From DASVEE01 sp036380735 (lineage in GTDB: Bacteria; Acidobacteriota; Thermoanaerobaculia; Gp7-AA8), in the NCBI GenBank assembly GCA_036380735.1, contig DASVEE010000075.1, forward strand, positions 1 through 64,000: a stretch of 64,000 nucleotides of DNA, written 5' to 3'. Of this stretch, positions 50,778 through 61,319 are shown piece by piece. The notes beneath the pieces were generated by a model, which ran no database searches, had not been told where the DNA came from, and saw nothing but the letters and a program-made list of their open reading frames with translations. A program made the translations under genes and the position numbers. The stretch's first letter is position 1. Every line of letters begins with the position of its first letter.

Positions 50778-51003
50778 GCGACGATGGGACGAATAGGACG
50801 GATAGGACGAATGGGACGCATGGGACGAATAGGACGAATGGGACGGATAGGACGAATGGGACGAATAGGACGGATAGGACGAATGGGACGAATAGGACGG
50901 ATGGGACGGATAGGACGAATAGGACGGATGGGACCAATGGGAGTAGGACGAATGGACAGATGGGACGAATAGGACGAATGGACAGATGGGACGAATAGGG
51001 CGT
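50778..51003 (+). repeat. Longest 9-bp repeat array (about 24 units)
   Basis: GACGATGGGACGAATAGGA and following: roughly eighteen uninterrupted units up to 50945, then several less regular ones. It is on the 5' side of the asparaginase gene, not after a stop, so this is the main exception to the position rule. A short reverse piece lies at 51362-51392. Confidence 0.9.
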
Positions 51004-51039
51004 ATGGACCTGGGGCCTATGGTCCGGGAACCGGTTTGT

Positions 51040-51392
51040 CTTTGCCTTCACGGGGCGGCGCTTCGCGCCCCCCGTCGCCCCTCTCCCCGGCCTTTGCGGG
51101 GAGAGGGAGATTCTTCGCGCAGCGAAGAATCGGGTGAGGGGGCGCGGCACACCAAAAAGGCAACCTTCGCCAGCAGCCGCCGATCGCTCTCGTCCGGCGC
51201 AGACCAAAGGTCTGACCCCGCGGGCAGCGAAGCTGGAGATCGAGTCTGAGGGGCCTTGCGGGTGCGCCGCGTCCCCTCACCCGGCGCATTCGCGCCACCC
51301 TCTCCCCGCAAAGGCCGGGGAGAGGGGCGACGGGGGCGCTACGCGCCACCCGAAAACGCCCCATTCGTCCTAGCGGTCCTATTCGTCCTATG
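51040..51392. repeat. REP-like palindromes and short reverse 9-bp arm
   Basis: First copy at 51046-51155 (GGGGCGGCGCTTCGCGCCCC, then CCTCTCCCCGGCC mirrored by GGGGAGAGGG, then TTCTTCGCGCAGCGAAGAA). A reverse-oriented copy is at 51270-51345. Between them lies unexplained unique sequence with no good ORF. A short CCTAT-type arm ends the region. Confidence 0.85.
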
Positions 51393-51429
51393 ATCGATCG
51401 TTCTTACCCCGTTCGCGGGTACGTTCCCA

Positions 51430-51565
51430 CCGGTCTCCGCCTTCACGGGGCGGCGCTTCGCGCCCCCCGTCGCCCCTCTCCCCGGCCTTTGCGGGGAGTG
51501 GGTGATTCTTCGCGCAGCGAAGAATCGGGTGAGGGGGCGCGGCACACCAGAAAGGCAACCTTCGC
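51430..51565. repeat. Second direct copy of the REP-like element
   Basis: Nearly identical to 51046-51175, including the tail GGCACACCAGAAAGGCAACC (AAAAAGG in the first copy). The closeness suggests recent duplication of about 125 bases. Confidence 0.88.
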
Positions 51566-51955
51566 GCTAGGATCCGCGAAGTTCGCGCACGAATCCGCGA
51601 AATTCGCGCACGAACCCGCGAAATTCGTGCTCGAACCCGCGAAATCCGCGTGGGAACCCGCGAAGTTCGCGCACGGACCCGCGAAGTTCGCGCACGAAGC
51701 CGCGAAATTCGCGGTCGAATCCGCGAAATTCGCGGTCGAATCCGCGAAGTTCGCGCTCGAATCCGCGAAGTTCGCGCCCGAACCCGCGAAATTCGCGCTC
51801 GAATCCGCGAAGTTCGCGCTCGAACCCGCGAAATTCGCGCACGAACCCGCGAAATTCGCGCACGAATCCCGCGAACTTCGCGCTCGGTCCCGCGAAATTC
51901 GCGGTCGAATCCGCGAAATTCGCGCACGAACCCGCGAAGTTCGCGGATTTCGGGC
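51566..51955. repeat. 21-bp minisatellite with CGCGAAATTCGCG core
   Basis: About eighteen units, each with a near-palindrome CGCGAA(A/G)TTCGCG and a variable CAC/GTC/CTC GAA(C/T). Period 21, one unit carries an extra base near 51869 that shifts the frame, so it is unlikely to be a single coding repeat. It ends just before the YjbR-like gene. 51956-51984 has no other feature. Confidence 0.88.
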
Positions 51956-51984
51956 GACATTGACGGCACTGCCACAGATGTAGG

Positions 51985-52362
51985 ATGTCGTCCATGGCGA
52001 AAAAGACGCTGCAATCGCTGGAGCTCGAACTGCGCGATCACGCGATGTCGTACCCGGAGGCGGTCGAGGAGAGCCCGTGGGGGCATCGCGCCATCAAGGT
52101 CAAAGGGAAGACCTTCGTCTTCCTCGGCGGCGAGAAGAACGAAGAGGCGCTGAGCCTCTCCGCGAAGCTGCCCCAATCGCGCGACATGGCCGCCGATCTC
52201 CCGTTCGCCGAGCCGACCGGCTACGGCCTCGGTAAGAGCGGCTGGGTCACGGCGCGCTTCGCGAAAGTGAGTGAGGTGCCTCTGGATCTCCTCAAGTCGT
52301 GGATCGACGAGAGCTACCGCGCCATCGCGCCGAAGAAGCTGAGCAAGATGCTCCCCGGCTGA
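51985..52362 (+). CDS. MmcQ/YjbR-family protein
   Basis: 125 aa from ATG 51985 (ATG 51994 alternative). Residues 15-120 match the small CyaY-like YjbR fold: PEAVEESPWGHRAIKVKGKTFVF, LSLSAKLP, GLGKSGWVTARF, then a final helix pair (LLKSWIDESYRAIAPKKL). The family may bind DNA, but its role is unknown. No neighbour gives a clue; the 5' side is minisatellite. Confidence 0.85.
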   Translation: MSSMAKKTLQSLELELRDHAMSYPEAVEESPWGHRAIKVKGKTFVFLGGEKNEEALSLSAKLPQSRDMAADLPFAEPTGYGLGKSGWVTARFAKVSEVPLDLLKSWIDESYRAIAPKKLSKMLPG

Positions 52363-52371
52363 AGCGAGGCG

Positions 52372-52506
52372 CTAGAACGGACAGTCGTCGCAACCGGAGC
52401 CGCAGCAGGTCGGCTCCGCGGCGGGGCGCCAGCGCGGAACAACCGCGGTGTCCGTCGTTTCCGCCGGCGGTAACGGACACGATTGTTCGTCCTGCACCGG
52501 TGGCAT
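52372..52506 (-). CDS. Very small cysteine-motif protein
   Basis: 44 aa from ATG 52506 on the minus strand, with AGGAG about nine bases upstream (52516-52520). It ends in PTCCGSGCDDCPF. The CCGSGC-x2-CP motif is typical of small conserved bacterial proteins of unknown role (Oxidoreductase-like/DUF5522-type) that may bind metal or an iron-sulfur cluster. It lies convergent to the YjbR-like gene and divergent from the beta-barrel gene, in a gap otherwise empty. Confidence 0.55.
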   Translation of the reverse strand: MPPVQDEQSCPLPPAETTDTAVVPRWRPAAEPTCCGSGCDDCPF

Positions 52507-52552
52507 ATCGTTGCGCTCCTGCGGGTCCATCCCGCTGACAAACGACACAACC

Positions 52553-53551
52553 ATGAAACGAATTCTCGCCGCCGCCGCCCTCTTTGCCGCTCTCTCTCTT
52601 TCCGCCCAGGAGAAAACGCCGCCGCCGGTCACGATCTCCGGGATGCTCTTCGGCGACTACTACTCGGTGATCAGCAACCACCGCGAGAGCCGCGAAGGGG
52701 CGAACGGCTTCTGGATCCGCCGCGGCTACCTCACCGCCGACCGCGACCTCGGCGACGCCTTCTCCGCCCGCCTCCGCCTGGAGGTCAACCAGCCGGGCGA
52801 CTTCACCACCAACGGAGCCCTCGAGCCCTACATCAAGGACGCGTGGCTGCGGTGGAAGCGCAGCCCGAGGCTCGACATCAGCGTGGGCCTCGTGCCGACG
52901 CCGACGTTCGACACCGTCGAGCGCTTCTGGGGCTACCGCAACGTCGAGAAGACGCCCGTCGATCTCCATCGTCTGGGCTCCTCCCGCGACCTCGGCGTGT
53001 CGCTCTCCGGTGCGCTCGATGCGGCCAACCGCGTCCGCTACTTCGCGACGTTCGGCAACGGCTCCGGTACCGGAACGGAGACCAACGAGGGGAAGAAGGC
53101 GACGCTCGCCGTCGACTTTGCGCCGACGCCGGAGACGGTGCTCGAGGTCTACGCCGACCGCGAGGATCGTCCCGGCGCGACGGATCGCACGCTGCTGCAG
53201 GCCTTCGCCGGCTTGCAGAACAAGCGCTTCCGCGCGGGGCTGCATTACGGCCAGCAGTCGCGCGACGGCGGCAACGACATTGCGTTTGCCTCAGCCTTCG
53301 GCGCCATGACCGTGCGCCCGAACGTCAGCGTGCTGGGGCGCGTCGACCGGATGTTCGATGCCAATCCGGAAGGGGAGCAGATCCCGTATCTTCCGTTCAG
53401 CGCGACGTCCGCGTCGACGCTGTTCATCGCCGGCGTCGACTGGAAGCTGCACCGCTACGTCAGCGTGATCCCCAACGTGGAATTCGTGACCTACGACGAC
53501 GACCTGGAAAACGACCTGTTTGCCCGGGTCACGCTGAGCTTCGTGTTTTAG
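52553..53551 (+). CDS. Outer-membrane beta-barrel protein (porin-like)
   Basis: 332 aa from ATG 52553, chosen for the signal peptide (KRILAAAALFAALSLSAQ). The rest alternates polar and hydrophobic residues in strand-length stretches (FWIRRGYLTADRDLG, LDISVGLVPTPTF) and ends in Phe (FARVTLSFVF), the signal for BAM assembly. It resembles phosphate-selective (OprP-like) or general porins of Gram-negative bacteria. Substrate is unknown. Confidence 0.85.
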   Translation: MKRILAAAALFAALSLSAQEKTPPPVTISGMLFGDYYSVISNHRESREGANGFWIRRGYLTADRDLGDAFSARLRLEVNQPGDFTTNGALEPYIKDAWLRWKRSPRLDISVGLVPTPTFDTVERFWGYRNVEKTPVDLHRLGSSRDLGVSLSGALDAANRVRYFATFGNGSGTGTETNEGKKATLAVDFAPTPETVLEVYADREDRPGATDRTLLQAFAGLQNKRFRAGLHYGQQSRDGGNDIAFASAFGAMTVRPNVSVLGRVDRMFDANPEGEQIPYLPFSATSASTLFIAGVDWKLHRYVSVIPNVEFVTYDDDLENDLFARVTLSFVF

Positions 53552-53553
53552 CC

Positions 53554-53637
53554 GGGGAACGACAGGACCTCTAGGACCGAAGAGAAGTCCTATGAGTCCT
53601 ATCCGTCCTATGAGTCCTATTCGTCCTATCGTTCCCT
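53554..53637. repeat. Convergent pair of 9-bp repeat arrays
   Basis: A short forward arm (GGGGAACGACAGGACCTCT) follows the porin stop, and a longer reverse arm (five units ending ATCGTTCCC at 53637) serves the ftsH side. Arms differ in length but both carry the GGGAACGA lead. Confidence 0.85.
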
Positions 53638-53648
53638 TTCCCACAAAC

Positions 53649-53677
53649 AAAAACGCCGGCCTTGCGGCCGGCGTTTT
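53649..53677 (-). terminator. Rho-independent terminator, ftsH side
   Basis: AAAACGCCGGCC, loop TTGC, GGCCGGCGTTTT; symmetric, so it can act in both directions. Seven bases after the ftsH stop. Confidence 0.88.
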
Positions 53678-53683
53678 AACGTT

Positions 53684-55636
<1,953 letters not shown>

Positions 55637-55742
55637 CGGTGTGACCTCCGAAAGTGCGACCGGCAGGTGACGGATGCGTCAGACGTGCCACTCGCACACT
55701 ATCGCGGCTCGTAACGGGGTGGGCCGGGGGGAAATTCTGATG

Positions 55743-56264
55743 TCAGCCGACACGCCCAATGTACGGGAGATTCCCGTATCTGCCTTCGTATTCAAGACCG
55801 TAACCGGCGAACGTCCCTTCGCCGACACGGAAGGCGGAGAAGTCGGCCGTCACGTCGACCGTGCGGACGTCGGCGCGGTCGAGCAGCGCCACCAGGCTGA
55901 GGCTCGCCGGCCCGCTGACGCGCAACTGGTTGAAGAGCCAGTTTTCGATGACGCCGGTCGCCACGACGTCCTTCAGGACGTACACGTTCCGGTTACGGAT
56001 GTCGGTGAAACGGAGAAAGTCGATCTCCAGCGCTTCGCCGGCGATGGTATCGGGGACGTCGCGGATGACGTCGATGTAGCCGTAGCCGACGTCGCCCGGG
56101 ACGGCGCGCAGGAGGTCGGCCAGGAAGCACGACGACCCTTTCAGGATGCCGAGCAGGAAGACCTCGGCGTCACCGGAACGGGCGCGGATCTCCTGTCCGA
56201 GCTCGCGCATGCGCGACGCGATCGCGTCGGCGCTGAACAGCGGCTCAATCGTGGTTTGATTCAC
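55743..56264 (-). CDS. hpt: Hypoxanthine phosphoribosyltransferase homologue with altered active site
   Basis: 173 aa from GTG 56264, overlapping the tilS end by 20 bases. Fold and wording fit HPRT: FLLGILKGSSCFLADLL and the C-terminal GYGLEYEGRYGNLPYIG that closes the purine site. The PRPP motif, normally (V/I)EDI(I/V)DTG, reads LKDVVATG: the first acidic residue is Lys98 and the catalytic Asp is Ala102. Weak or no transferase activity is therefore possible. The position between tilS and ftsH is the standard one for hpt. Confidence 0.82.
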   Translation of the reverse strand: MNQTTIEPLFSADAIASRMRELGQEIRARSGDAEVFLLGILKGSSCFLADLLRAVPGDVGYGYIDVIRDVPDTIAGEALEIDFLRFTDIRNRNVYVLKDVVATGVIENWLFNQLRVSGPASLSLVALLDRADVRTVDVTADFSAFRVGEGTFAGYGLEYEGRYGNLPYIGRVG

Positions 56265-57507
56265 CCGGGCCCTCCATCCACACTTCGTACAGCACGTTCC
56301 CCTCGCCGGACGGGCCGTTCACTCGGAACTTCTCCGCAACTCCAACCCCTTCGATCCAGACGATTTCGTCGTTCCAGACGAGCAGCGGCAGACCGTCGCG
56401 GATCTCGCGCCGGATTTTACGATCAATCAGGTGCGACTTCAGCTTTTTGTGTCCGTAGCGGTCTCCCTCGCGGCGGTTGCGGACGGTGAACGACGTGGCG
56501 ACCGCAGGAAGTTGAAAGCGTTGTCCGTTGTCCGTTGTCCGTTTTCCGTTTGCTACGTGGATCGTTCGGTCGATCTCAGCAAGGTAGAGTGGTTCACCAG
56601 GGGTGAGTCGATACTCGAACGGCGGCGTCACGACCGGCCTGCGCCGCAGCACCACTTCCAGCTCGCGGCTGACGCTGATCCGCGACGCCAGTTTCCGGAT
56701 GTCGACGTCGCGCGCCACCGGGTCCATGCGCCGGATGTGGCGGTGGAGGAGGGAGGCGCGCAGCCACTCCTCGTCCGGCCACTCGAGGAAACGTGTCTCG
56801 TCGTTCGTGACCTCGACGTGCTCCGCCTCGTCGACCGCGCGCTCGATCACCGGCCACTTTTCGCGCGCCTCGGCCGAGACAGCCGCGAGGTGCTTCGTCG
56901 CGGCGGGACCGAGATCGCCCAGCACCTTGCGCAGGCGGTTGCGGAGGAAGCGGTCGTCGGCGTTCGTCCGGTCGATGCGTGGCGTGATGCCGCGCTCCGC
57001 GAGGAAAGCGGTCAGCTCGTCGCGGGGGACGTCGAGGAGGGGACGGATGAAGCCATCGTCGCGGACGGGCTGGATGCCGCGCAGGCTTCCCATCCCGCCG
57101 CCGCTGATGAGACGCAGCAGCACCGTCTCCGCCTGGTCGTTCTGCTGATGTGCGGTGGCCACCCAGCGGGCGCCGGTGCGGTCGCGGAGCTCGCGCAGGC
57201 GGGCATAGCGCACCTCGCGCGCGGCGGCCTCGACGCCGCGGTCCTTCACCGCCCGCGGCTCCAGCGTGCCGTCCTCCACGTGGAGGGGGATGCCGAGGCG
57301 GGCGCACAAATCACGAACGAATTGCTCATCGTCATACGAGTCGCTGCCGCGTAGCCGGTGATTGATATGAGCGCATGACACAGCGAAGCCTAGCTCGTGG
57401 AGCAGTACGAGGAGCGCCGTCGAGTCGACGCCTCCCGAAACCGCGGCCAGAAGCGGCCCTTCGATGTGATGCAGCGCGCAGAAGCGCTGCACGCGCTCGC
57501 CGATCAT
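56245..57507 (-). CDS. tilS: tRNA(Ile)-lysidine synthase
   Basis: 420 aa from ATG 57507. Attaches lysine to C34 of tRNA-Ile(CAU), so essential. P-loop SGGVDST (24-30), INHRLRG, ATAHQQNDQAET (nucleotide-binding histidine loop), a central TilS domain and a C-terminal TilS_C-like domain (FTVRNRREGDRY...KLKSHLIDRKI). An in-frame insertion ANGKRTTDNGQRF near residues 315-330 is encoded by three TTGTCCG-type repeats, between the two C-terminal parts. First gene of tilS-hpt-ftsH. Confidence 0.93.
   Translation of the reverse strand: MIGERVQRFCALHHIEGPLLAAVSGGVDSTALLVLLHELGFAVSCAHINHRLRGSDSYDDEQFVRDLCARLGIPLHVEDGTLEPRAVKDRGVEAAAREVRYARLRELRDRTGARWVATAHQQNDQAETVLLRLISGGGMGSLRGIQPVRDDGFIRPLLDVPRDELTAFLAERGITPRIDRTNADDRFLRNRLRKVLGDLGPAATKHLAAVSAEAREKWPVIERAVDEAEHVEVTNDETRFLEWPDEEWLRASLLHRHIRRMDPVARDVDIRKLASRISVSRELEVVLRRRPVVTPPFEYRLTPGEPLYLAEIDRTIHVANGKRTTDNGQRFQLPAVATSFTVRNRREGDRYGHKKLKSHLIDRKIRREIRDGLPLLVWNDEIVWIEGVGVAEKFRVNGPSGEGNVLYEVWMEGPGESNHD
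56520..56554 (-). repeat. 7-bp (TTGTCCG) array inside tilS
   Basis: GTTGTCCG three times, then TTTTCCG, in plus orientation. Same unit as the palindromes at 15721 and 22685, but one arm only. Five 7-base units are 35 bases; with the flanks the frame is kept. In the protein it adds about 11 residues. Confidence 0.85.
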
Positions 57508-57560
57508 GCGCGACTACTGTACCTTTGGTCCGGGTGCCATCAGAAAGAGAGGTTTTCCTC

Positions 57561-58058
57561 ATGCAGCGCAACTCGCCGCAAACGCGAGGGTTCTCGGTCA
57601 TCGAGATCCTCGTGGTCATCGCCATCATCGGCATCATCGCCGCCATCGGCATCGCCAACTACCTCGGGGGTCTCAACCGCGCGAAGCAGAAGCGGACGAT
57701 GGCCGACATGCGCACCGTCGCCACGATGTGGGAGGCGCGCCAGGCGGACATGCAGCGCTACAACGCCGCCGGCTACACGTATCCCTCGACCAACATCCCG
57801 TACGAGCAGTTGCGCACGATGCTGGTGCCGACCTACACGAAGGAGCTGCCGCGCCTGGACGGCTGGGGACGTCCGCTGCAGTTCGCGGTCGAAGCCGCCG
57901 GCGGGGGACAGGCGAGCGACTACGCCATCCGCTCCGCGGGGCGCGACGGCGTGTTCGAAACGACGTACACGCCCGGCCTCACCAACGATCCGGACTGCGA
58001 CATCGTCTACGCCAACGGGACGTTCATCATCTATCCCGACACGATGCAGACGAAGTGA
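57561..58058 (+). CDS. Type II secretion/type IV pilus pseudopilin
   Basis: 165 aa from ATG 57561, with AGAGAGG about 10 bases upstream. Prepilin leader ends in TRG, cleaved before FSVIEILVVIAIIGIIAAIG (Glu5 present, so standard N-methylated pseudopilin). Globular part has two Cys-poor regions and LDGWGRPLQF, the pattern of GspG-like major pseudopilins. No other secretion genes are nearby, so it may be an orphan minor pilin serving a system elsewhere. Divergent from tilS with about 50 bases between. Confidence 0.85.
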   Translation: MQRNSPQTRGFSVIEILVVIAIIGIIAAIGIANYLGGLNRAKQKRTMADMRTVATMWEARQADMQRYNAAGYTYPSTNIPYEQLRTMLVPTYTKELPRLDGWGRPLQFAVEAAGGGQASDYAIRSAGRDGVFETTYTPGLTNDPDCDIVYANGTFIIYPDTMQTK

Positions 58059-58083
58059 CGGGGGCGGGGGGGCGGGGGGACGG

Positions 58084-58184
58084 GGGTGGTTTTCGGTTGT
58101 CGGTTTTTGGTTTTCGGTGCTGCGCTGCGCGGAGATCCCCGTGTAGCGCAGCACCGAAAACCGAAAACCGACAACCGACAACCG
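58084..58184. repeat. 7-bp (TTTTCGG) palindromic array
   Basis: GGTTTTCGGTTGTCGG, then TTTTTGG and TTTTCGG units, GTGCTGCGCT, loop, AGCGCAGCAC and the mirror arm. The most complete copy of this family. Just downstream of the pseudopilin gene. 58185-58264 carries nothing else that I recognise. Confidence 0.92.
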
Positions 58185-58264
58185 CCCCTCCGCACATCAC
58201 ACGCACGTGTGACGGCGCGACGCTCCAGCGCGCTCCGCGGGTGTACTCTTGGTGGGGGAAAAAT

Positions 58265-58341
58265 TGGTGGCGGTGACTGGAGTCGAACCAGTGACCTAGC
58301 GCTTATGAGACGCCCGCTCTAACCATCTGAGCTACACCGCC
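58265..58341 (-). tRNA. tRNA-Met (anticodon CAU, elongator type)
   Basis: On the minus strand it begins GGCGGTGTAGCTCAG and ends CACCGCC-A-CCA. Anticodon loop CTCATAA gives CAT. A paired first base and no GGG/CCC anticodon stem exclude the initiator; the body resembles elongator Met rather than Ile-lysidine tRNA, though CAU alone cannot exclude the latter, which TilS would modify. 77 bases with CCA. Confidence 0.92.
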
Positions 58342-58417
58342 AGGCGAGGGACCGGGATTGTAGGGACTCCCGGCGTGCCGCGTCAAGGAAACAGAACAGC
58401 CCGCGGGATATTTCGAA

Positions 58418-58595
58418 ATGACCTCGATGCCGTATCAGGTTTGCGTGGGGTGCGGGGACACCGACGACCAGGCGCGTCTGGAGCCGTGCCCCATCTGCCG
58501 CAGCAACTTCTGCGGCGATTGCGCCGTGCGCTCGGTCGGCCGCCGCTTCTGCTCGGACGTGTGCGCCCGCAACTACTACTTCATTGGAGATCCGG

Positions 58596-58621
<26 letters not shown>
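58418..58621 (+). CDS. Small cysteine-rich zinc-finger protein
   Basis: 67 aa from ATG 58418. Eight Cys in CVGCGD, CPICRSNFCGDCAVRS and FCSDVCARN form a treble-clef/RING-like double zinc site. Acidic C-terminus (DDEDAVDD). Its last 26 bases overlap the hemB start in another frame, so it is probably co-translated with hemB. No known family; a structural or regulatory role in haem synthesis is only a guess. Confidence 0.7.
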
Positions 58622-59630
<1,009 letters not shown>

Positions 59631-59690
59631 CGCGCGCGCGCTTTCGGAAAACGTGGTAGGGAACAGCCGCGTCGGCTACTCTCCTTCTTG

Positions 59691-60863
59691 ATGAGAGTCG
59701 CAGCTTCCGTTCTTCTTCTTCTGTTTGCTTTCAGTGCTGCCGCGGCGAAGCTGGCGCCGTGCGGCAAGGAGCCGTCCGTCGCCGGTGTGGCCGCCCCCGG
59801 CCACAACGACTCGCGCGAGGTCTACCTCGGCGACGCTGTGGACATCTGGGTCTGCCATCTGGCGCCGTTCCTCAACGACGTGTCGAAGCAGGACCAGAAG
59901 GTCACGCTCTACATCGACGGCATCGACAGCGGCGTCACCCCCACCGGTGTCGACCGCGACACCGGCCGCATCCGCTTCAACCTGGAGCGCACGGACGACA
60001 ACAAGGAGCTCTGGCGCGACCGGCTCTACAACCCGCTGGGCAACCGCCTGCAGACGATCCGCATCGGCGTCGGCATCGCCGGCGAGCGGCAACTGACGCG
60101 CGCCGAAGGGGCGAACACACAGGTCACGCTGAACAAGCTGTGGCTGCACTGGTCGACGAGCCTCATGCTCATTGGCCTCGCGCTGATGATCGGCGTGTTC
60201 CTCCTCTACGCGCGCAACAGCGACATGCTGCGCAGCGGCCCGAAAGCCGGCGGCATCCGGCAGGCGTACAGCCTCGCGCGGACGCAGATGGCGTGGTGGT
60301 TCGTGCTCGTCGTGATCGGCTACGTGTTCATCTGGCTCGTCGCCGGCGATCGCGATTCGATCCCCGCATCGCTCCTCGGGCTGATGGGCATCAGCGCCGC
60401 GACCGCGCTCGCCGCACGCGCCGTCGCGGTGCCCGGTGAGACGCGCGCGGCCGCGCTGCGCAAGGAGCTCGACCTGCAGCGCACGTCGCTCGAGGAATCG
60501 ATCGCGCGCATCGACACCGATCTAGCCGCCACCACCGACGCTACCTTGCAGGCGACGCTGGCGAAGAGCCGCGAAGACCTCGTCAAAGCACGCGACAAAG
60601 TGATCGCCGAGGCGTCGACGGTCACGACGATCTTTCCGTCAGCCGGCTTCTGGAACGACCTCGTCACCGACGATCGCGGCGGCGTCGCCCTCGATCGTTT
60701 TCAGATCGTCGCGTGGAGTCTCGTGCTGGGCGCGGTGTTCTTCGCCACGGCGCTGTGGGAGCTGACGATGCCGGAGTTCGACGCCACCATGCTGGCGCTG
60801 ATGGGAATCAGTTCCGGGACCTACGTGGGGTTCAAGCTGCCGCAGAAGAGCGAGGCGGCGTAA
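59691..60863 (+). CDS. Membrane protein with duplicated two-helix module
   Basis: 390 aa from ATG 59691. A signal peptide (MRVAASVLLLLFAFSAAAA) is followed by an extracytoplasmic domain (20-145) with two Cys (APCGKE, WVCHLA), then one membrane helix (LHWSTSLMLIGLALMIGVFLL), and two modules of similar pattern: about 200-245 (ARTQMAWWFVL through LLGLMGISAAT) and about 340-385 (DRFQIVAWSLV through MLALMGISSGT), separated by a charged coiled-coil of about 80 residues. I do not recognise the family. The repeated LMGIS motif suggests internal duplication, perhaps a small channel or anchor. Confidence 0.7.
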   Translation: MRVAASVLLLLFAFSAAAAKLAPCGKEPSVAGVAAPGHNDSREVYLGDAVDIWVCHLAPFLNDVSKQDQKVTLYIDGIDSGVTPTGVDRDTGRIRFNLERTDDNKELWRDRLYNPLGNRLQTIRIGVGIAGERQLTRAEGANTQVTLNKLWLHWSTSLMLIGLALMIGVFLLYARNSDMLRSGPKAGGIRQAYSLARTQMAWWFVLVVIGYVFIWLVAGDRDSIPASLLGLMGISAATALAARAVAVPGETRAAALRKELDLQRTSLEESIARIDTDLAATTDATLQATLAKSREDLVKARDKVIAEASTVTTIFPSAGFWNDLVTDDRGGVALDRFQIVAWSLVLGAVFFATALWELTMPEFDATMLALMGISSGTYVGFKLPQKSEAA

Positions 60864-60985
60864 GAACGATAGGACGAATAAGACCTCTGGGACGAATAGG
60901 ACGGATAGGACCTATAGGACCCGCCCACCCGAGGGCCCGGCCGGGCGGGGTCACATAGGTCCCATTCGTCCTATAGGTCCCATTT
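60864..60985. repeat. Convergent pair of 9-bp repeat arrays
   Basis: Forward arm 60864-60921 starts GAACGATAGGACG immediately after the membrane-protein stop. Reverse arm 60952-60985 lies about 46 bases past the end of the HesB-like gene. The spacer is GC-rich (GGGCCCGGCCGGGCGGG). Complementary arms. Confidence 0.85.
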
Positions 60986-61031
60986 GCGCCCACCGCGCCG
61001 TGCTGCACCCGGGCCGGTACCTACCGGCGCG

Positions 61032-61319
61032 CTATCCGCACCAGACCGCGGTCACGGCATCCGGGTGATCCAGGAGGTAGCCATCTTCATCGGCGTCGTA
61101 GTTGATCACGGCGCCGTCGAGGCGGCTGGCGGCCATGTCGTCGAGGGCGACTTTGATCGCGCCGACTTCGACGAGGTGATCGCCGTCGTTGGGCTCGGAG
61201 GCGTAGCTCAGGCGGTAGCCGCTGCCGCCGCAGCCGGTCGTGAAGGCGATGCGGAGCACCCGCCCGTCGAGATCGTGGCTGAGGTGCTCCGCGGCTTCGT
61301 TCGAGAGGGAGAGGTTCAT
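61032..61319 (-). CDS. HesB/IscA-like iron-sulfur carrier, variant cysteine set
   Basis: 95 aa from ATG 61319, overlapping the preceding gene by 4 bases. The fold agrees with A-type carriers (LRIAFTTGCGGSGYRLSY, GAIKVALDDMAASRLDGAVINY, YLLDHPDA). Normal IscA has one Cys in GGC(S/T)G and CxC near the end; here Cys30 is in TGCGGSG and only one terminal Cys remains (AVWCG, Cys94). This resembles the CGG-type HesB-like proteins. Last gene of the lipB-lipA-ferredoxin group, which suggests cluster supply to that group. Confidence 0.75.
   Translation of the reverse strand: MNLSLSNEAAEHLSHDLDGRVLRIAFTTGCGGSGYRLSYASEPNDGDHLVEVGAIKVALDDMAASRLDGAVINYDADEDGYLLDHPDAVTAVWCG

Noticed and set aside
50776..50972. 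Collagen-like GRI/GRM tripeptide protein
   Set aside because: It is simply the translation of the 9-bp array; the same tripeptides appear at all arrays regardless of gene context.
51566..51955. Coding coiled-coil repeat (AKFAHES heptads)
   Set aside because: One unit contains an extra base that shifts the frame midway, and there is no ribosome site or start that would define a gene.
61032..61319. Selenoprotein form of the HesB-like carrier
   Set aside because: Both key positions are ordinary Cys codons and no in-frame TGA is found in the core.
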